From the NCBI GenBank assembly GCA_900551415.1, contig URWB01000103.1, forward strand, positions 1 to 8,203: a stretch of 8,203 bases of DNA, written 5' to 3'. Made by a program: the position numbers and the translations under genes. Under the pieces are notes generated by a model. The model did no database searches. It saw only the letters and a list, made by a program, of their open reading frames with translations, and was not told where the DNA came from. Of this stretch, positions 1-6,109 are shown piece after piece; position 1 is the stretch's first letter; each line of letters begins with the position of its first letter. The stretch is from an uncultured Eubacteriales bacterium. Lineage in GTDB: Bacteria > Bacillota > Clostridia > Peptostreptococcales > Anaerovoracaceae.

Positions 1-44
1 TGACTTTGACGAAATGGAAATACAGAATGGGGATCGAAAGTCAT
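1..44 (-). CDS. Possible 5' end of a gene running off the left edge
   Basis: An ATG at 44-42 on the minus strand opens a frame that stays open to the window edge, reading MTFDPHSVFPFRQ. A GAGGA Shine-Dalgarno-like sequence (complement of 51-55) lies 6 nt upstream, which is good spacing. A second ATG at 60-58 opens another frame but has no comparable ribosome-binding site. Only about 14 codons are visible, so no function can be given. The upstream intrinsic terminator at 134-170 would isolate this gene from the Schlafen-type gene, but no clear promoter was found between them. It could be chance. Confidence 0.25.
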   Translation of the reverse strand, partial: MTFDPHSVFPFRQS

Positions 45-63
45 ACGCTTTCCTCTTCATAGC

Positions 64-309
64 TTATGCGCCGGGCAGGCCGCGCATGCGAAGATTTATC
101 GGTATCTGCTCTTCCCGCCGTTTTGCCGCGCGTAAAACAAAGCACCCGGTTCCTGCCAGGTTCCGAGTGCCTGCTAAGCGCTGTGGAGTTTTTCGCTTAA
201 AGCGTTCTGTTAAGGGGTAGACCGTCATGCCGTACTTTTCGTGGAGCTGTGTAAAAGCTTCGCCTTTTGTAAGCATTTCCCGATATACGCCACGCCTCAT
301 TCGAATCAA
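64..309 (-). CDS. Doubtful short ORF after the Schlafen-type gene
   Basis: An 81-codon frame starts at a TTG (309-307) that overlaps the TGA stop of the upstream gene as TTGA. An internal ATG at codon 12 begins MLTKGEAFTQLHEKYGM. I recognise no family. The terminator stem at 134-170 lies inside this frame, so most transcripts would end before the stop codon. That argues against a functional gene of this length. The first part, up to about 180, could be a remnant of a longer gene or a very short peptide, and the Arg-rich second half looks like read-through of noncoding sequence. Listed only because of the stop/start overlap. Confidence 0.15.
   Translation of the reverse strand: MIRMRRGVYREMLTKGEAFTQLHEKYGMTVYPLTERFKRKTPQRLAGTRNLAGTGCFVLRAAKRREEQIPINLRMRGLPGA
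134..170 (-). terminator. Rho-independent terminator downstream of the Schlafen-type gene
   Basis: Read on the minus strand, an arm GCACTCGG pairs with CCGGGTGC (one G-T wobble). An inner CCT/AGG stem is separated from it by AA/AA. The hairpin is followed directly by TTTGTTTT. The U-tract is only on the minus-strand side, so this ends minus-strand transcription, most simply that of the 306-1826 gene about 135 nt upstream. Confidence 0.7.
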
Positions 310-1826
310 TTTCCTATTTCATGGGGCGTTTCACGGATCTCCCAGTGTCCGCTGAATCCGCTTCCTACATAAGAAACTTCCGGTATGGATTTAAGTCTCC
401 GCTTAACCGTGGACACGCTCACGCCTAATTCTCGCGCCATATCTTTGGTCGTAATTTTACGATATTGCCTGATCAATTCGACAATTCGCTCGATTTCCTC
501 CTTATGAGCGCCTTGCGCATCATATTGAGTGTCAGCTTGGGTGTCACATTGAGTGTCAACTTGAGTGTCAACTTGGGTGTCACGTTTGGTATTATCTTGC
601 ATGCCGGACGGCTCATACACATAAGCGGCTTCGCTTAGCCGATCAGACCGTTCCTTTTCCTTTCTGAAAAGAGTCACTTTGAACCCATCGCCGAATTCTT
701 CAAACAGTGGGGCCGGCAATCCGTATTCTCGACATCGGTTTAGGATTCTTGGCAAGCCGGTTCCCCATGCCTCTGCGATACGCATATAATGAAATGCTTC
801 CGCTATTGCTTCATTTCTACAGGTTGATTTTCCCGTCTTCGCAGTCTCTATATCTAAGCCTCCGTATAGCATTCCCGGAGACGAAACTTCCATTCTGTTG
901 TCGTAGATACAAACCTGTATACAAGATCTGTCGAGATAGCTTCGGTGCAAAACTGCATTCGCGATTGTCTCTCGGATGGCCGATATCGGAAGCTCATATA
1001 GATCCCTTCGATATGCACCTTCAATTTCCGCTCCCATATCAATGTGCCGCAAAACGAAATTGTATGCATCGTCAATTTGTTCATAAATTGGCCCGCTAAA
1101 TTCTTTTCGGTCAATAAAGATATCCCTGCTCTCCCCTTTAAACAAAGCGCACTGTATCTTGGCCGCTTTATTCGTATTATCTGTCAAAAGATCAAACGCA
1201 TGGGTCGGATATGGATTCCTGCCGACTCTGCAAAGCAAGCCGAAGTCATGCAGTTTTTCCAAGGTAAGTTCTTTTACTGCAATTCTTTCTTCCTCCGCTT
1301 CACAAGCATCCATTGCAATCTGTTTCATTTTTTTGCATAGAGCCAATGCCTTTTCCTCATCATATTCACGACCGATTTCCTGGAGCGTGTCATACGATAT
1401 ACTTTGGCCTTCCAGCTCCAATTCCTGCAGTTTTCTCACGTCTGCAGGTCGACTTGTGCCGTTAATCCGGATATAGGCACTGCTTTCTTTCCCCTTCTTC
1501 GCAAGGTAATACGGTCTGCATTTTCCCGGTACAATATCAATTTCAAGAATGGTTTTGTTCTCCAACGTTTGTATCGAAATGTCAGGTTCAATCTGCGGCA
1601 CGCAGGCATCCGAAATCATGTTCGATATGGAATCGGACAGTTTAAACGGACTTTGTTCTCCTATCCCGCAGACAATCCCGGTGTCATCTTCAATGCCAAG
1701 GATTACCTTCCCACCTGTGCTGTTTGAAAAAGCAATCACATCTTTTAGGAGTTTTTCATGATTGCCGGGAATCTCACGTTTGAATTCTATGTTTTTGCTT
1801 TCTCCAAAAAAGGTTTTCTGAATCAC
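306..1826 (-). CDS. Schlafen/AlbA_2-domain ATP-binding transcriptional regulator
   Basis: This is a RecG-like or 'divergent AAA-4' type ATP-binding protein of 506 residues with the start chosen here. Residues 7-120 form the Schlafen AlbA_2 domain (FGESKNIEFKREIP, then VIAFSNSTGGKVILGIED). A GHKL-type ATPase domain follows: an N-box-like RETIANAVLHRSY at 285-297, DNRMEVSSPG at 309-318, and a glycine box WGTGLPRIL at 354-362. Residues 416-438 are a (D-T-Q-x) repeat linker. Residues 458-478 are a helix-turn-helix (ITTKDMARELGVSVSTVKRRL spans 458-478). The family is widespread and thought to act as DNA-binding regulators, often linked to stress or mobile DNA; the ligand here is unknown. The frame is open to a GTG at 1916, but a sigma-A promoter covers 1890-1918, so starts at 1916, 1901 and 1886 would lie at or upstream of the transcription start. 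GTG 1826 follows GGTGAT and places the protein start where the family usually begins. Codon third positions look more AT-rich than in mtaB, suggesting transfer. Function is confident at family level only. Confidence 0.88.
   Translation of the reverse strand: MIQKTFFGESKNIEFKREIPGNHEKLLKDVIAFSNSTGGKVILGIEDDTGIVCGIGEQSPFKLSDSISNMISDACVPQIEPDISIQTLENKTILEIDIVPGKCRPYYLAKKGKESSAYIRINGTSRPADVRKLQELELEGQSISYDTLQEIGREYDEEKALALCKKMKQIAMDACEAEEERIAVKELTLEKLHDFGLLCRVGRNPYPTHAFDLLTDNTNKAAKIQCALFKGESRDIFIDRKEFSGPIYEQIDDAYNFVLRHIDMGAEIEGAYRRDLYELPISAIRETIANAVLHRSYLDRSCIQVCIYDNRMEVSSPGMLYGGLDIETAKTGKSTCRNEAIAEAFHYMRIAEAWGTGLPRILNRCREYGLPAPLFEEFGDGFKVTLFRKEKERSDRLSEAAYVYEPSGMQDNTKRDTQVDTQVDTQCDTQADTQYDAQGAHKEEIERIVELIRQYRKITTKDMARELGVSVSTVKRRLKSIPEVSYVGSGFSGHWEIRETPHEIGN
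514..588 (-). repeat. 12-bp in-frame tandem repeat coding for D-T-Q-x units
   Basis: On the plus strand GTGTCA recurs at 529, 541, 553, 565 and 577, giving 12-bp units such as GTGTCAACTTGG. A degenerate unit lies at 517-528. In the protein this gives six DTQ/DAQ tetrapeptides between the ATPase domain and the HTH. Twelve bases are four codons, so unit gain or loss keeps the frame. Confidence 0.85.
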
Positions 1827-1889
1827 TTCATCACCCACTTTCAATTTGCAGGGAAACACTGATTTTTCGTATCTCTTCCGATACATTAA

Positions 1890-1918
1890 ATTATATGTCA
1901 TTTCAGCGCCAATCACAA
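1890..1918 (-). promoter_or_regulatory. Sigma-A promoter of the Schlafen-type gene
   Basis: The minus strand reads TTGTGA (1918-1913), 17 nt spacer, then a perfect TATAAT (1895-1890). Transcription would start near 1883. It sits immediately after the terminator at 1917-1966, consistent with an independent transcription unit. Confidence 0.7.
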
Positions 1919-1966
1919 GAAAAAAATCTGAGGCAGCTCGCGTGAACTGCCTCAGTATTTTTTATT
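1917..1966. terminator. Bidirectional intrinsic terminator between yqeY and the Schlafen-type gene
   Basis: CTGAGGCAG (1928-1936) pairs perfectly with CTGCCTCAG (1947-1955) around a 10-nt loop. The plus strand continues TATTTTTT and the minus strand continues ATTTTTTTCTT, so both directions have a U-tract. On the minus strand it would end rpsU-yqeY transcription. No plus-strand gene converges on it in this window. Confidence 0.85.
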
Positions 1967-1972
1967 ATGCAT

Positions 1973-2088
1973 GGAAATATCGCTTGCGATGTTTCCGGAA
2001 TATCGACAAAAGCATCTTGCGAAGTGTCTGCCATGCATGACAGGCATGTGTGTAAAGGAATCTACGATCCCATTTTGCACACTTTTGT
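1973..2088 (+). repeat. 116-bp palindromic intergenic repeat, copy 1
   Basis: This segment matches the reverse complement of 8078-8193 over its whole length without gaps. I count 14 mismatches in 116 positions, 11 of them transitions. It begins GGAAATATCG and ends GCACACTTTTGT. Three short inverted repeats lie inside: a GGAAATATCG stem at the start, an imperfect CTGCCATGCATGACAG near the middle, and a GGAATC/GATCCC stem near the end. It has no coding frame I trust and lies 9 nt past the end of yqeY. It could be a REP- or MITE-like element, or a processing/termination structure for the yqeY mRNA. In this copy each of the three stems has one imperfect pair. Confidence 0.85.
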
Positions 2089-2097
2089 CCATTCCTA

Positions 2098-2547
2098 TTA
2101 TTTTTTAAGAAACGCTTCGACTTCTTTTTTTACGTCTCCGCCATCGGCAAGTCCTTTGACTTTGCCCATTACAGCGCCCATGAGCTTGCCCATGTTCTGC
2201 ATGCCGCCCTCAATATTCAGGTCAGCAGCGACGCCTGCGATCACTTCACGCAGTTTCTCCGCGGAAAGCTGCTCCGGCAGATACTTTTTAAGAATATCGA
2301 TTTCTGCTTGGTAAGATTCGGCCAAATCTGTTCTTCCGGCTTTTTCAAAATCAGCGAGGGCATCTTTTCTCATCTTTACCTGTTTGGATAAAATTGCGAC
2401 AATGCCGTCATCGTCCAGTTCCTCCCGGTGGTCAACCTCATACTGCTTGATCGCCGCGCGCGCGAAACTGATCGTATTCTTAGCGACCTCATCGTGAGCC
2501 TTCATAGCCTCCTTGAAGTCTGCCATCAATTGTTCTTTCAATGCCAT
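2098..2547 (-). CDS. yqeY: GatB/YqeY domain protein
   Basis: A 149-residue protein, the usual length for the family. It begins MALKEQLMADFKEAMKAHDE and carries the typical helical YqeY sequence, including QAEIDILKKYLPEQLS around residues 80-95 and a glycine/methionine-rich GGMQNMGKLMGAVMGKVKG around 113-131. YqeY resembles the C-terminal tRNA-interacting domain of GatB, the amidotransferase subunit that corrects mischarged Glu-tRNA(Gln)/Asp-tRNA(Asn); the role of the free-standing protein is not well defined. The start is supported by GAGGTGA 7 nt upstream of ATG 2547. It lies 72 nt after rpsU, and the rpsU-yqeY pair is classical in Bacillota, so co-transcription from the rpsU promoter is likely. 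A GAAAACC/GGTTTTC stem-loop sits in the gap but has no U-tract, so it is more likely a processing or stability structure than a terminator. Confidence 0.95.
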   Translation of the reverse strand: MALKEQLMADFKEAMKAHDEVAKNTISFARAAIKQYEVDHREELDDDGIVAILSKQVKMRKDALADFEKAGRTDLAESYQAEIDILKKYLPEQLSAEKLREVIAGVAADLNIEGGMQNMGKLMGAVMGKVKGLADGGDVKKEVEAFLKK

Positions 2548-2619
2548 TTATATTTCACCTCGATTCGTGAAAACCTCGTTCGGTTTTCTCACCGCAGGCA
2601 AGAAATGACTGTGAATGGA

Positions 2620-2799
2620 TTAGTATTTCTTAGCCTTTTTTCTAGCGGCTTCAGATTTTTTCTTTCTCTTTACGCTTGGTTTTTCGTAATGTTCTCTTTT
2701 TCTCAGTTCGCTCATCACGCCGTCTCTAGCGCAGGATCTTTTGAATCTTTTCAGAGCGGATTCCAAACTTTCGTTTTCTCTTACGATTACTTGTGCCAT
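2620..2799 (-). CDS. rpsU: 30S ribosomal protein S21
   Basis: A 59-residue, very basic protein beginning MAQVIVRENESLESALKRFK and ending in a Lys/Arg-rich tail (KKKSEAARKKAKKY). It is a full-length S21 of the type found in Bacillota. S21 binds the small-subunit platform near the 3' end of 16S rRNA and takes part in translation initiation. The frame is open for 30 more codons upstream, but ATG 2799 has an excellent AGGAGGTGA (complement of 2808-2816) 8 nt away. The longer version would also begin at the promoter itself, so the short form is correct. It is the first gene of an rpsU-yqeY unit with its own promoter and a 5' stem-loop. Confidence 0.97.
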   Translation of the reverse strand: MAQVIVRENESLESALKRFKRSCARDGVMSELRKREHYEKPSVKRKKKSEAARKKAKKY

Positions 2800-2851
2800 G
2801 TTCCAATTCACCTCCTGACTTCTATGAAATAGTGCAGCCATGAACAGATTT

Positions 2852-2872
2852 TGTGACACTTCAAATGTCACA
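2852..2872 (-). promoter_or_regulatory. Stem-loop at the 5' end of the rpsU mRNA
   Basis: TGTGACA pairs perfectly with TGTCACA around a 7-nt loop. With transcription predicted to start near 2874, the hairpin would begin within a few nucleotides of the 5' end. Such 5'-terminal stems often protect an mRNA from decay; an S21 feedback site is another possibility. Neither role is shown. Confidence 0.5.
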
Positions 2873-2880
2873 CCAAAAAT

Positions 2881-2909
2881 ATTATACACTTTTTTTAGGC
2901 GTTTCGCAA
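2881..2909 (-). promoter_or_regulatory. Sigma-A promoter of rpsU-yqeY
   Basis: The minus strand reads TTGCGA (2909-2904), a 17-nt spacer and a perfect TATAAT (2886-2881). The predicted start is near 2874, leaving a leader of about 75 nt before the rpsU ATG. Confidence 0.8.
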
Positions 2910-2959
2910 GTTATTTCTTTTAGAATTCACAAGGTTTCTTACAAAAATCTCTCTGCCCG

Positions 2960-3832
2960 CTATTTTTGATGGGCGTGGCGGAGCTCTTTGATGCGGTATT
3001 TGCGATACGGCGCGAACAGTACGCCAAGGCCGCGATTGTAAACCTTAAATCCCCAAACGCTGTAAAAGGCATCCTTCATCTCTGCCTTACGCGTGCGTTC
3101 ACGTTCCTGTCCGCCGCAGCCGGCAAGCTGCCCTTCACGGATAGCCGCGATCAGGTCATCATTGCAGGTGATCTCACGATCGATGAACGTATAGGCCATA
3201 CCGACATACGCTTCATTATGCGCGTCGGAGCCGCCGGTGCAGGGCTTGCCCAGTTTCTCAGCCAAAAGCTGTGCCAAACGGTTGGATTCCGGTTTTTCGC
3301 AGGTATTGAAGCCCTCGATAAAATCCACCTTCTGCAGGATTTCCGGTTTATTCTTGATTGTTTTGAAAAACATGGCGCTCGAGCTCCTCTGTCCGAACGG
3401 ATGCGCCGGTCCCAGCACGCCTCCAAAAAGGTGCACAATCTGAATCAGACGCTCCGCGGACATCCCTCGAATCTGCAAAAGCCGCATCTTGACATGATCC
3501 GGCATAATGACAAGAAAATGTCCTGCGTCTTTGGTATCATATTCAATTCCGGCCAGCACGCAGAATTTTTTTTGTTCGCGTTCTTCCTCTGCCCGTTGTT
3601 TCGCCGGGGCGATGTGAAAGGTCTTTTCCAGTTTCTCTTCAATCTGCTCAATCGACCAAAAAGATCTGCCGTTTTGACGCATCCATTTGTGATAACCCTT
3701 ATACGAGTCGTGGTCGGTGACCAGCATTCCATCGAATCCCTGAGCCGAAAGCAGCTCAATGTATCTTTCCACACTGACACTCGCGTCGATGGAGCCTGCC
3801 TTCGTGTGGCAGTGCATGTCAAATTTCATCAT
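2960..3832 (-). CDS. PHP-domain metal-dependent phosphoesterase
   Basis: A 290-residue PHP (polymerase and histidinol phosphatase) family protein. The metal-ligand motifs are all visible: DMHCH (H7, H9), TDHD (D40, H41), GIEYD (E97), AHPFG (H144) and GGSDAH (D203, H205). This predicts a cytoplasmic trinuclear-metal phosphoesterase. Relatives hydrolyse histidinol phosphate, nucleoside 3',5'-bisphosphates or short oligonucleotides, and the substrate here is unknown. Residues 60-92 form a charged, probably helical insertion, and the basic C-terminal tail (about 245-290) is not part of the core. The start is ATG 3832, followed by a second ATG; an in-frame stop lies at 3853-3851. There is no close Shine-Dalgarno sequence: the nearest good one (AAGGAGG, 3875-3869) is 36 nt away with a hairpin between. 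The gene interrupts the common HIT-rpsU neighbourhood and points the same way. No convincing terminator was found between it and the rpsU promoter. Confidence 0.92.
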   Translation of the reverse strand: MMKFDMHCHTKAGSIDASVSVERYIELLSAQGFDGMLVTDHDSYKGYHKWMRQNGRSFWSIEQIEEKLEKTFHIAPAKQRAEEEREQKKFCVLAGIEYDTKDAGHFLVIMPDHVKMRLLQIRGMSAERLIQIVHLFGGVLGPAHPFGQRSSSAMFFKTIKNKPEILQKVDFIEGFNTCEKPESNRLAQLLAEKLGKPCTGGSDAHNEAYVGMAYTFIDREITCNDDLIAAIREGQLAGCGGQERERTRKAEMKDAFYSVWGFKVYNRGLGVLFAPYRKYRIKELRHAHQK

Positions 3833-3844
3833 AGATATTCGTCC

Positions 3845-3859
3845 GGCCGCTCAGCGGCC
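3845..3859 (-). promoter_or_regulatory. Hairpin between a remote Shine-Dalgarno sequence and the PHP start
   Basis: GGCCGC and GCGGCC pair perfectly around TGA. The stem separates AAGGAGG (3875-3869) from the ATG at 3832. It could shorten the effective distance or hinder initiation. This is inferred from position only. Confidence 0.35.
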
Positions 3860-3900
3860 TTGACTTCGCCTCCTTTTTGGCAGATGCTTCCGCTGCTTTG

Positions 3901-4013
3901 CCCTTAAAATGCCACGCGGCTTATGCGCTGCACTTTTGGGCGTGAGACCTGCCTCGCTTCTGCCTTCGCCTTACGGCTCGCCCCTTAAAATGCCTCGCGG
4001 CTTGCGCGCTGCA
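3901..4013. repeat. Imperfect 32-bp direct repeat in the PHP leader
   Basis: The segments 3901-3932 and 3982-4013 match at 29 of 32 positions (both begin CCCTTAAAATGCC and end GCGCTGCA). They are offset by exactly 81 bp, which is 27 codons. The sequence between also contains similar CTTCGCC-like pieces. No convincing gene lies here on either strand. Confidence 0.75.
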
Positions 4014-4052
4014 AATCAGTGGGCTGGGGCTGCAAATCGCAGTACCAAGTAC

Positions 4053-4061
4053 ATTGTATCA
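4053..4061 (-). promoter_or_regulatory. Candidate extended -10 promoter for the PHP gene
   Basis: The minus strand reads TGATACAAT: TACAAT at 4058-4053 preceded by TGn. No good -35 was found at the expected distance, as is usual for extended -10 promoters. It would give a leader of about 210 nt containing the direct repeat. Confidence 0.4.
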
Positions 4062-4121
4062 CAGTCTAACAGAAACGGCGAAGTTTTTTTGTAATTTCCT
4101 ATATTTTCTTTCGCGCGGCGC

Positions 4122-4475
4122 TTACACTTGTTTCGGGAACGGCGGCCAACCCATCTGCTGCTTGCCGATCACATGGAAATGCAGATGCTTGACCGTTTGG
4201 AACGCGTCATCGCCGTTGTTGCTGACCACACGGTAGCCGTTCTCCAGTCCGAGATCCTTTGCGATATCCTTGATCTTGCACAGCAGATAGCCAAGCAGCT
4301 CCTGATCCTCGTCGGTCGTCGCGTCCAACGACGCGATATGCTTTTTAGGGATTACCAGTACATGTACCGGTGCCTGTGGGTCCAGGTCGTGAAACGCGAT
4401 AATCTTGTCATCCTCGTACGCGATATTAGATGGAATTTCGTGGTTTGCAATCATGCAGAATACACAGTCGCTCAT
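4122..4475 (-). CDS. Histidine triad (HIT/HINT) family protein
   Basis: A 117-residue HIT protein, a normal HINT length. The catalytic triad motif KHLHFHVIG is at 96-104 (H97, H99, H101), and SNNGDDAFQTVKH leads into it as in HINT proteins. C4 and C7 (CVFC) at the N-terminus are the zinc-type cysteines common in bacterial HINTs. The family hydrolyses nucleotide phosphoramidates such as adenylated lysine; the physiological substrate in bacteria is not settled. ATG 4475 is chosen because the family starts MSDCVFC, AAAGGAG lies upstream, and it overlaps the mtaB stop as ATGA, indicating translational coupling to mtaB. The frame is open upstream of this ATG, but that part lies inside mtaB. I saw no strong terminator after the gene. 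Confidence 0.95.
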   Translation of the reverse strand: MSDCVFCMIANHEIPSNIAYEDDKIIAFHDLDPQAPVHVLVIPKKHIASLDATTDEDQELLGYLLCKIKDIAKDLGLENGYRVVSNNGDDAFQTVKHLHFHVIGKQQMGWPPFPKQV

Positions 4476-5878
4476 GGTAAAATTTCTCCTTTCAGTCCGT
4501 CTTGATATATACTTAAAAGTTTTACTTTTTTGAAACAATGAAAATCCTCGGCGCTGCCCATCGCGTAAACCTTGACGTAATTCTCCGCGTAGCCGCAAAG
4601 CAGGCGTTTGTCTGCCGGCCGCGCATCATCGCCGTTTTCGATGTTTATGCCAGGCTCCCCCGCGTTCCGCGCCTCATCGCCCGCGTATTCCTCGAACAAG
4701 ACGCTTCGCACCTCGCCGATGCTTTCCCTGAGGAAAATCTCCGCCTGCCGTTCTCCGGCTTCGATGAGGGCGGTCACTCTCGCATTTTTGATTTCTCCGG
4801 GCACCTGGTTTTTCATCTCATAGGCCGCGGTTCCCTCACGCTTGGAATATTTGAAGGCATGCACCTTGAGGAATCCCGCCTCCTCCACCATGCGCACGCT
4901 GTCCGCGAAGTCTTCGTCGGTTTCACCCGGAAAGCCGCAAATGATGTCGGTTGTAATCCCGTAATGCGGATCGCGTGCTTTGAGTACGCGCACAATGTCC
5001 AGATATTCCTCGCGGCTGTAATGCCGGTTCATCGCCGCGATAATCTTATCGCTGCCGCTCTGGATTGAGAGGTGCAGATGCGGGCAAAGCTTCTCATACG
5101 CCAAAAGCCGCTTGACATAATCGGCATTGACCACCGTAGGCTCCAGCGAGCTCAGTCGAATACGAAAATCGCCCTCCAGCGCGTTCAGTCTGTTGATGAT
5201 GATTTCGATGCCCCGCATGCCGCGCTCCTGTTCAGAAGGCAGAAGCGGATACAAAAAATTTTCCTCGGTGCCGTAGAGCGCTGTGTTGATACCGGTCAGC
5301 ACCAGTTCCTTGAAGCCGTTCGCGATCAGCGTCTGCGCTTCCAAAATGATCTCCCGTGGGTCGCGGCTGCGCACCTGCCCACGCGCAAACGGGATCAGAC
5401 AATAGGAACAGAATCGGTTGCAGCCCTCCTGGATCTTGATATAGGCGCGGGTACGGGAATCCATGGACGTGATAATGCCCTTATCATGGTAGGATGTCAG
5501 CGCGTCATACTCCAAAATATGCGTCTGCTTGCTGTGATTTTGCAGATATTCGCCGACGTATCGCACCAGATGGTTCTTTTCGCCGGTTCCTGCGACGATG
5601 TCAACCTCCGGCAGCGCCGCGACTTCCTCAGGTTTGACCTGCGCGTAACACCCGGTCACCGCGACAATGGCCTGCGGACACTGTTTTTTCATGCGGCGGA
5701 TATACTGCCGCGACTTGCGGTCCGCGAGGTTCGTCACAGTGCAGGTATTGATGATATAAACGTCCGCAGGGTCTTCTTCGCCGGTAATCTCGTATCCGGC
5801 GTCGCGAAACTGTTCCTTCATGGCTTCGGTTTCGTACTGGTTGACCTTGCAGCCCAATGTATGAAATGCAGCCTTCAT
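4472..5878 (-). CDS. mtaB: tRNA t6A37 methylthiotransferase MtaB
   Basis: A 468-residue radical-SAM methylthiotransferase that converts t6A to ms2t6A at position 37 of ANN-decoding tRNAs. The N-terminal UPF0004 domain carries the three cluster-binding cysteines (C10 in HTLGCKVNQYE, C46 in NTCTVTN, C77 in TGCYAQ). The radical-SAM motif is GCNRFCSYC (C153, C157, C160). Later core motifs are SSLEP (243-247), SIQSGSD (271-277) and DIICGFPGETDED (311-323). The HTLGCKVNQYE start and domain pattern fit MtaB rather than MiaB or RimO. A C-terminal TRAM-like domain begins near residue 385 and seems to contain an extra acidic stretch at about 399-425. ATG 5878 has AAGGAGG 6 nt upstream (complement of 5885-5891). 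It is the first gene of an operon with the HIT gene. Confidence 0.95.
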   Translation of the reverse strand: MKAAFHTLGCKVNQYETEAMKEQFRDAGYEITGEEDPADVYIINTCTVTNLADRKSRQYIRRMKKQCPQAIVAVTGCYAQVKPEEVAALPEVDIVAGTGEKNHLVRYVGEYLQNHSKQTHILEYDALTSYHDKGIITSMDSRTRAYIKIQEGCNRFCSYCLIPFARGQVRSRDPREIILEAQTLIANGFKELVLTGINTALYGTEENFLYPLLPSEQERGMRGIEIIINRLNALEGDFRIRLSSLEPTVVNADYVKRLLAYEKLCPHLHLSIQSGSDKIIAAMNRHYSREEYLDIVRVLKARDPHYGITTDIICGFPGETDEDFADSVRMVEEAGFLKVHAFKYSKREGTAAYEMKNQVPGEIKNARVTALIEAGERQAEIFLRESIGEVRSVLFEEYAGDEARNAGEPGINIENGDDARPADKRLLCGYAENYVKVYAMGSAEDFHCFKKVKLLSIYQDGLKGEILP

Positions 5879-5929
5879 CGGGCGCCTCCTTCTCGTAGTT
5901 TGCGGGCGCAGTCGGCCCTGCAGTAATTT

Positions 5930-5957
5930 ATTTTACCACAAAATTCGTGTCCCGCAA
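5930..5957 (-). promoter_or_regulatory. Candidate promoter of mtaB-HIT
   Basis: The minus strand shows TTGCGG (5957-5952), a 16-nt spacer and TAAAAT (5935-5930). The predicted start near 5923 leaves a leader of about 45 nt, with a small GGGC/GCCC stem before the AAGGAGG site. Confidence 0.55.
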
Positions 5958-5968
5958 AGTCTTCGCGC

Positions 5969-5996
5969 TTCTTTTTTTCTCTTTGCCGCATAAAAT
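5969..5996 (+). promoter_or_regulatory. Weak candidate promoter of the deacetylase gene
   Basis: TTCTTT (5969-5974), a 16-nt spacer and TAAAAT (5991-5996) lie divergent to the mtaB promoter. The -35 match is poor. The leader of about 105 nt contains a GGTTCTGTTC repeat (twice) and a small ATTCC/GGAAT palindrome at 6032-6044. Nothing else was recognised in this intergenic stretch. Confidence 0.25.
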
Positions 5997-6109
5997 ATAC
6001 AGCCGTATCAGCGAAGCGTTGTCTTGTCTGTATTCCGCGGGAATCCGGTTCTGTTCAGCGTCACCTTGCGGAAGGCTCCCCTTACGCGCGGCGGAAAGGT
6101 TCTGTTCTT

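Noticed and set aside
14..220. 68-codon plus-strand ORF at the left edge
   Set aside because: Arg-rich low-information sequence across a minus-strand terminator stem, with no ribosome-binding site.
2566..2595. Stem-loop between rpsU and yqeY as a terminator
   Set aside because: GAAAACC/GGTTTTC pairs well, but no U-tract follows in either direction; at most a processing or stability element.
2620..2889. 89-residue form of S21 starting upstream
   Set aside because: Its first codon lies at the promoter, and ATG 2799 has a strong ribosome-binding site and the family N-terminus.
2966..3907. 313-codon open frame on the plus strand
   Set aside because: It runs antisense to the PHP gene, whose catalytic motifs are all intact. 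The plus-strand product shows no family features and has no ribosome-binding site.
3909..4094. 61-codon plus-strand ORF
   Set aside because: It covers the imperfect direct repeats. The repeated MPRGLxAA reading looks coding-like, but there is no start signal or family match.
4538..5068. 176-codon open frame on the plus strand
   Set aside because: Also antisense to mtaB, with no domain or start signal.
5072..5926. 284-codon open frame on the plus strand
   Set aside because: It is antisense to mtaB and is explained by GC-biased third positions on the coding strand.
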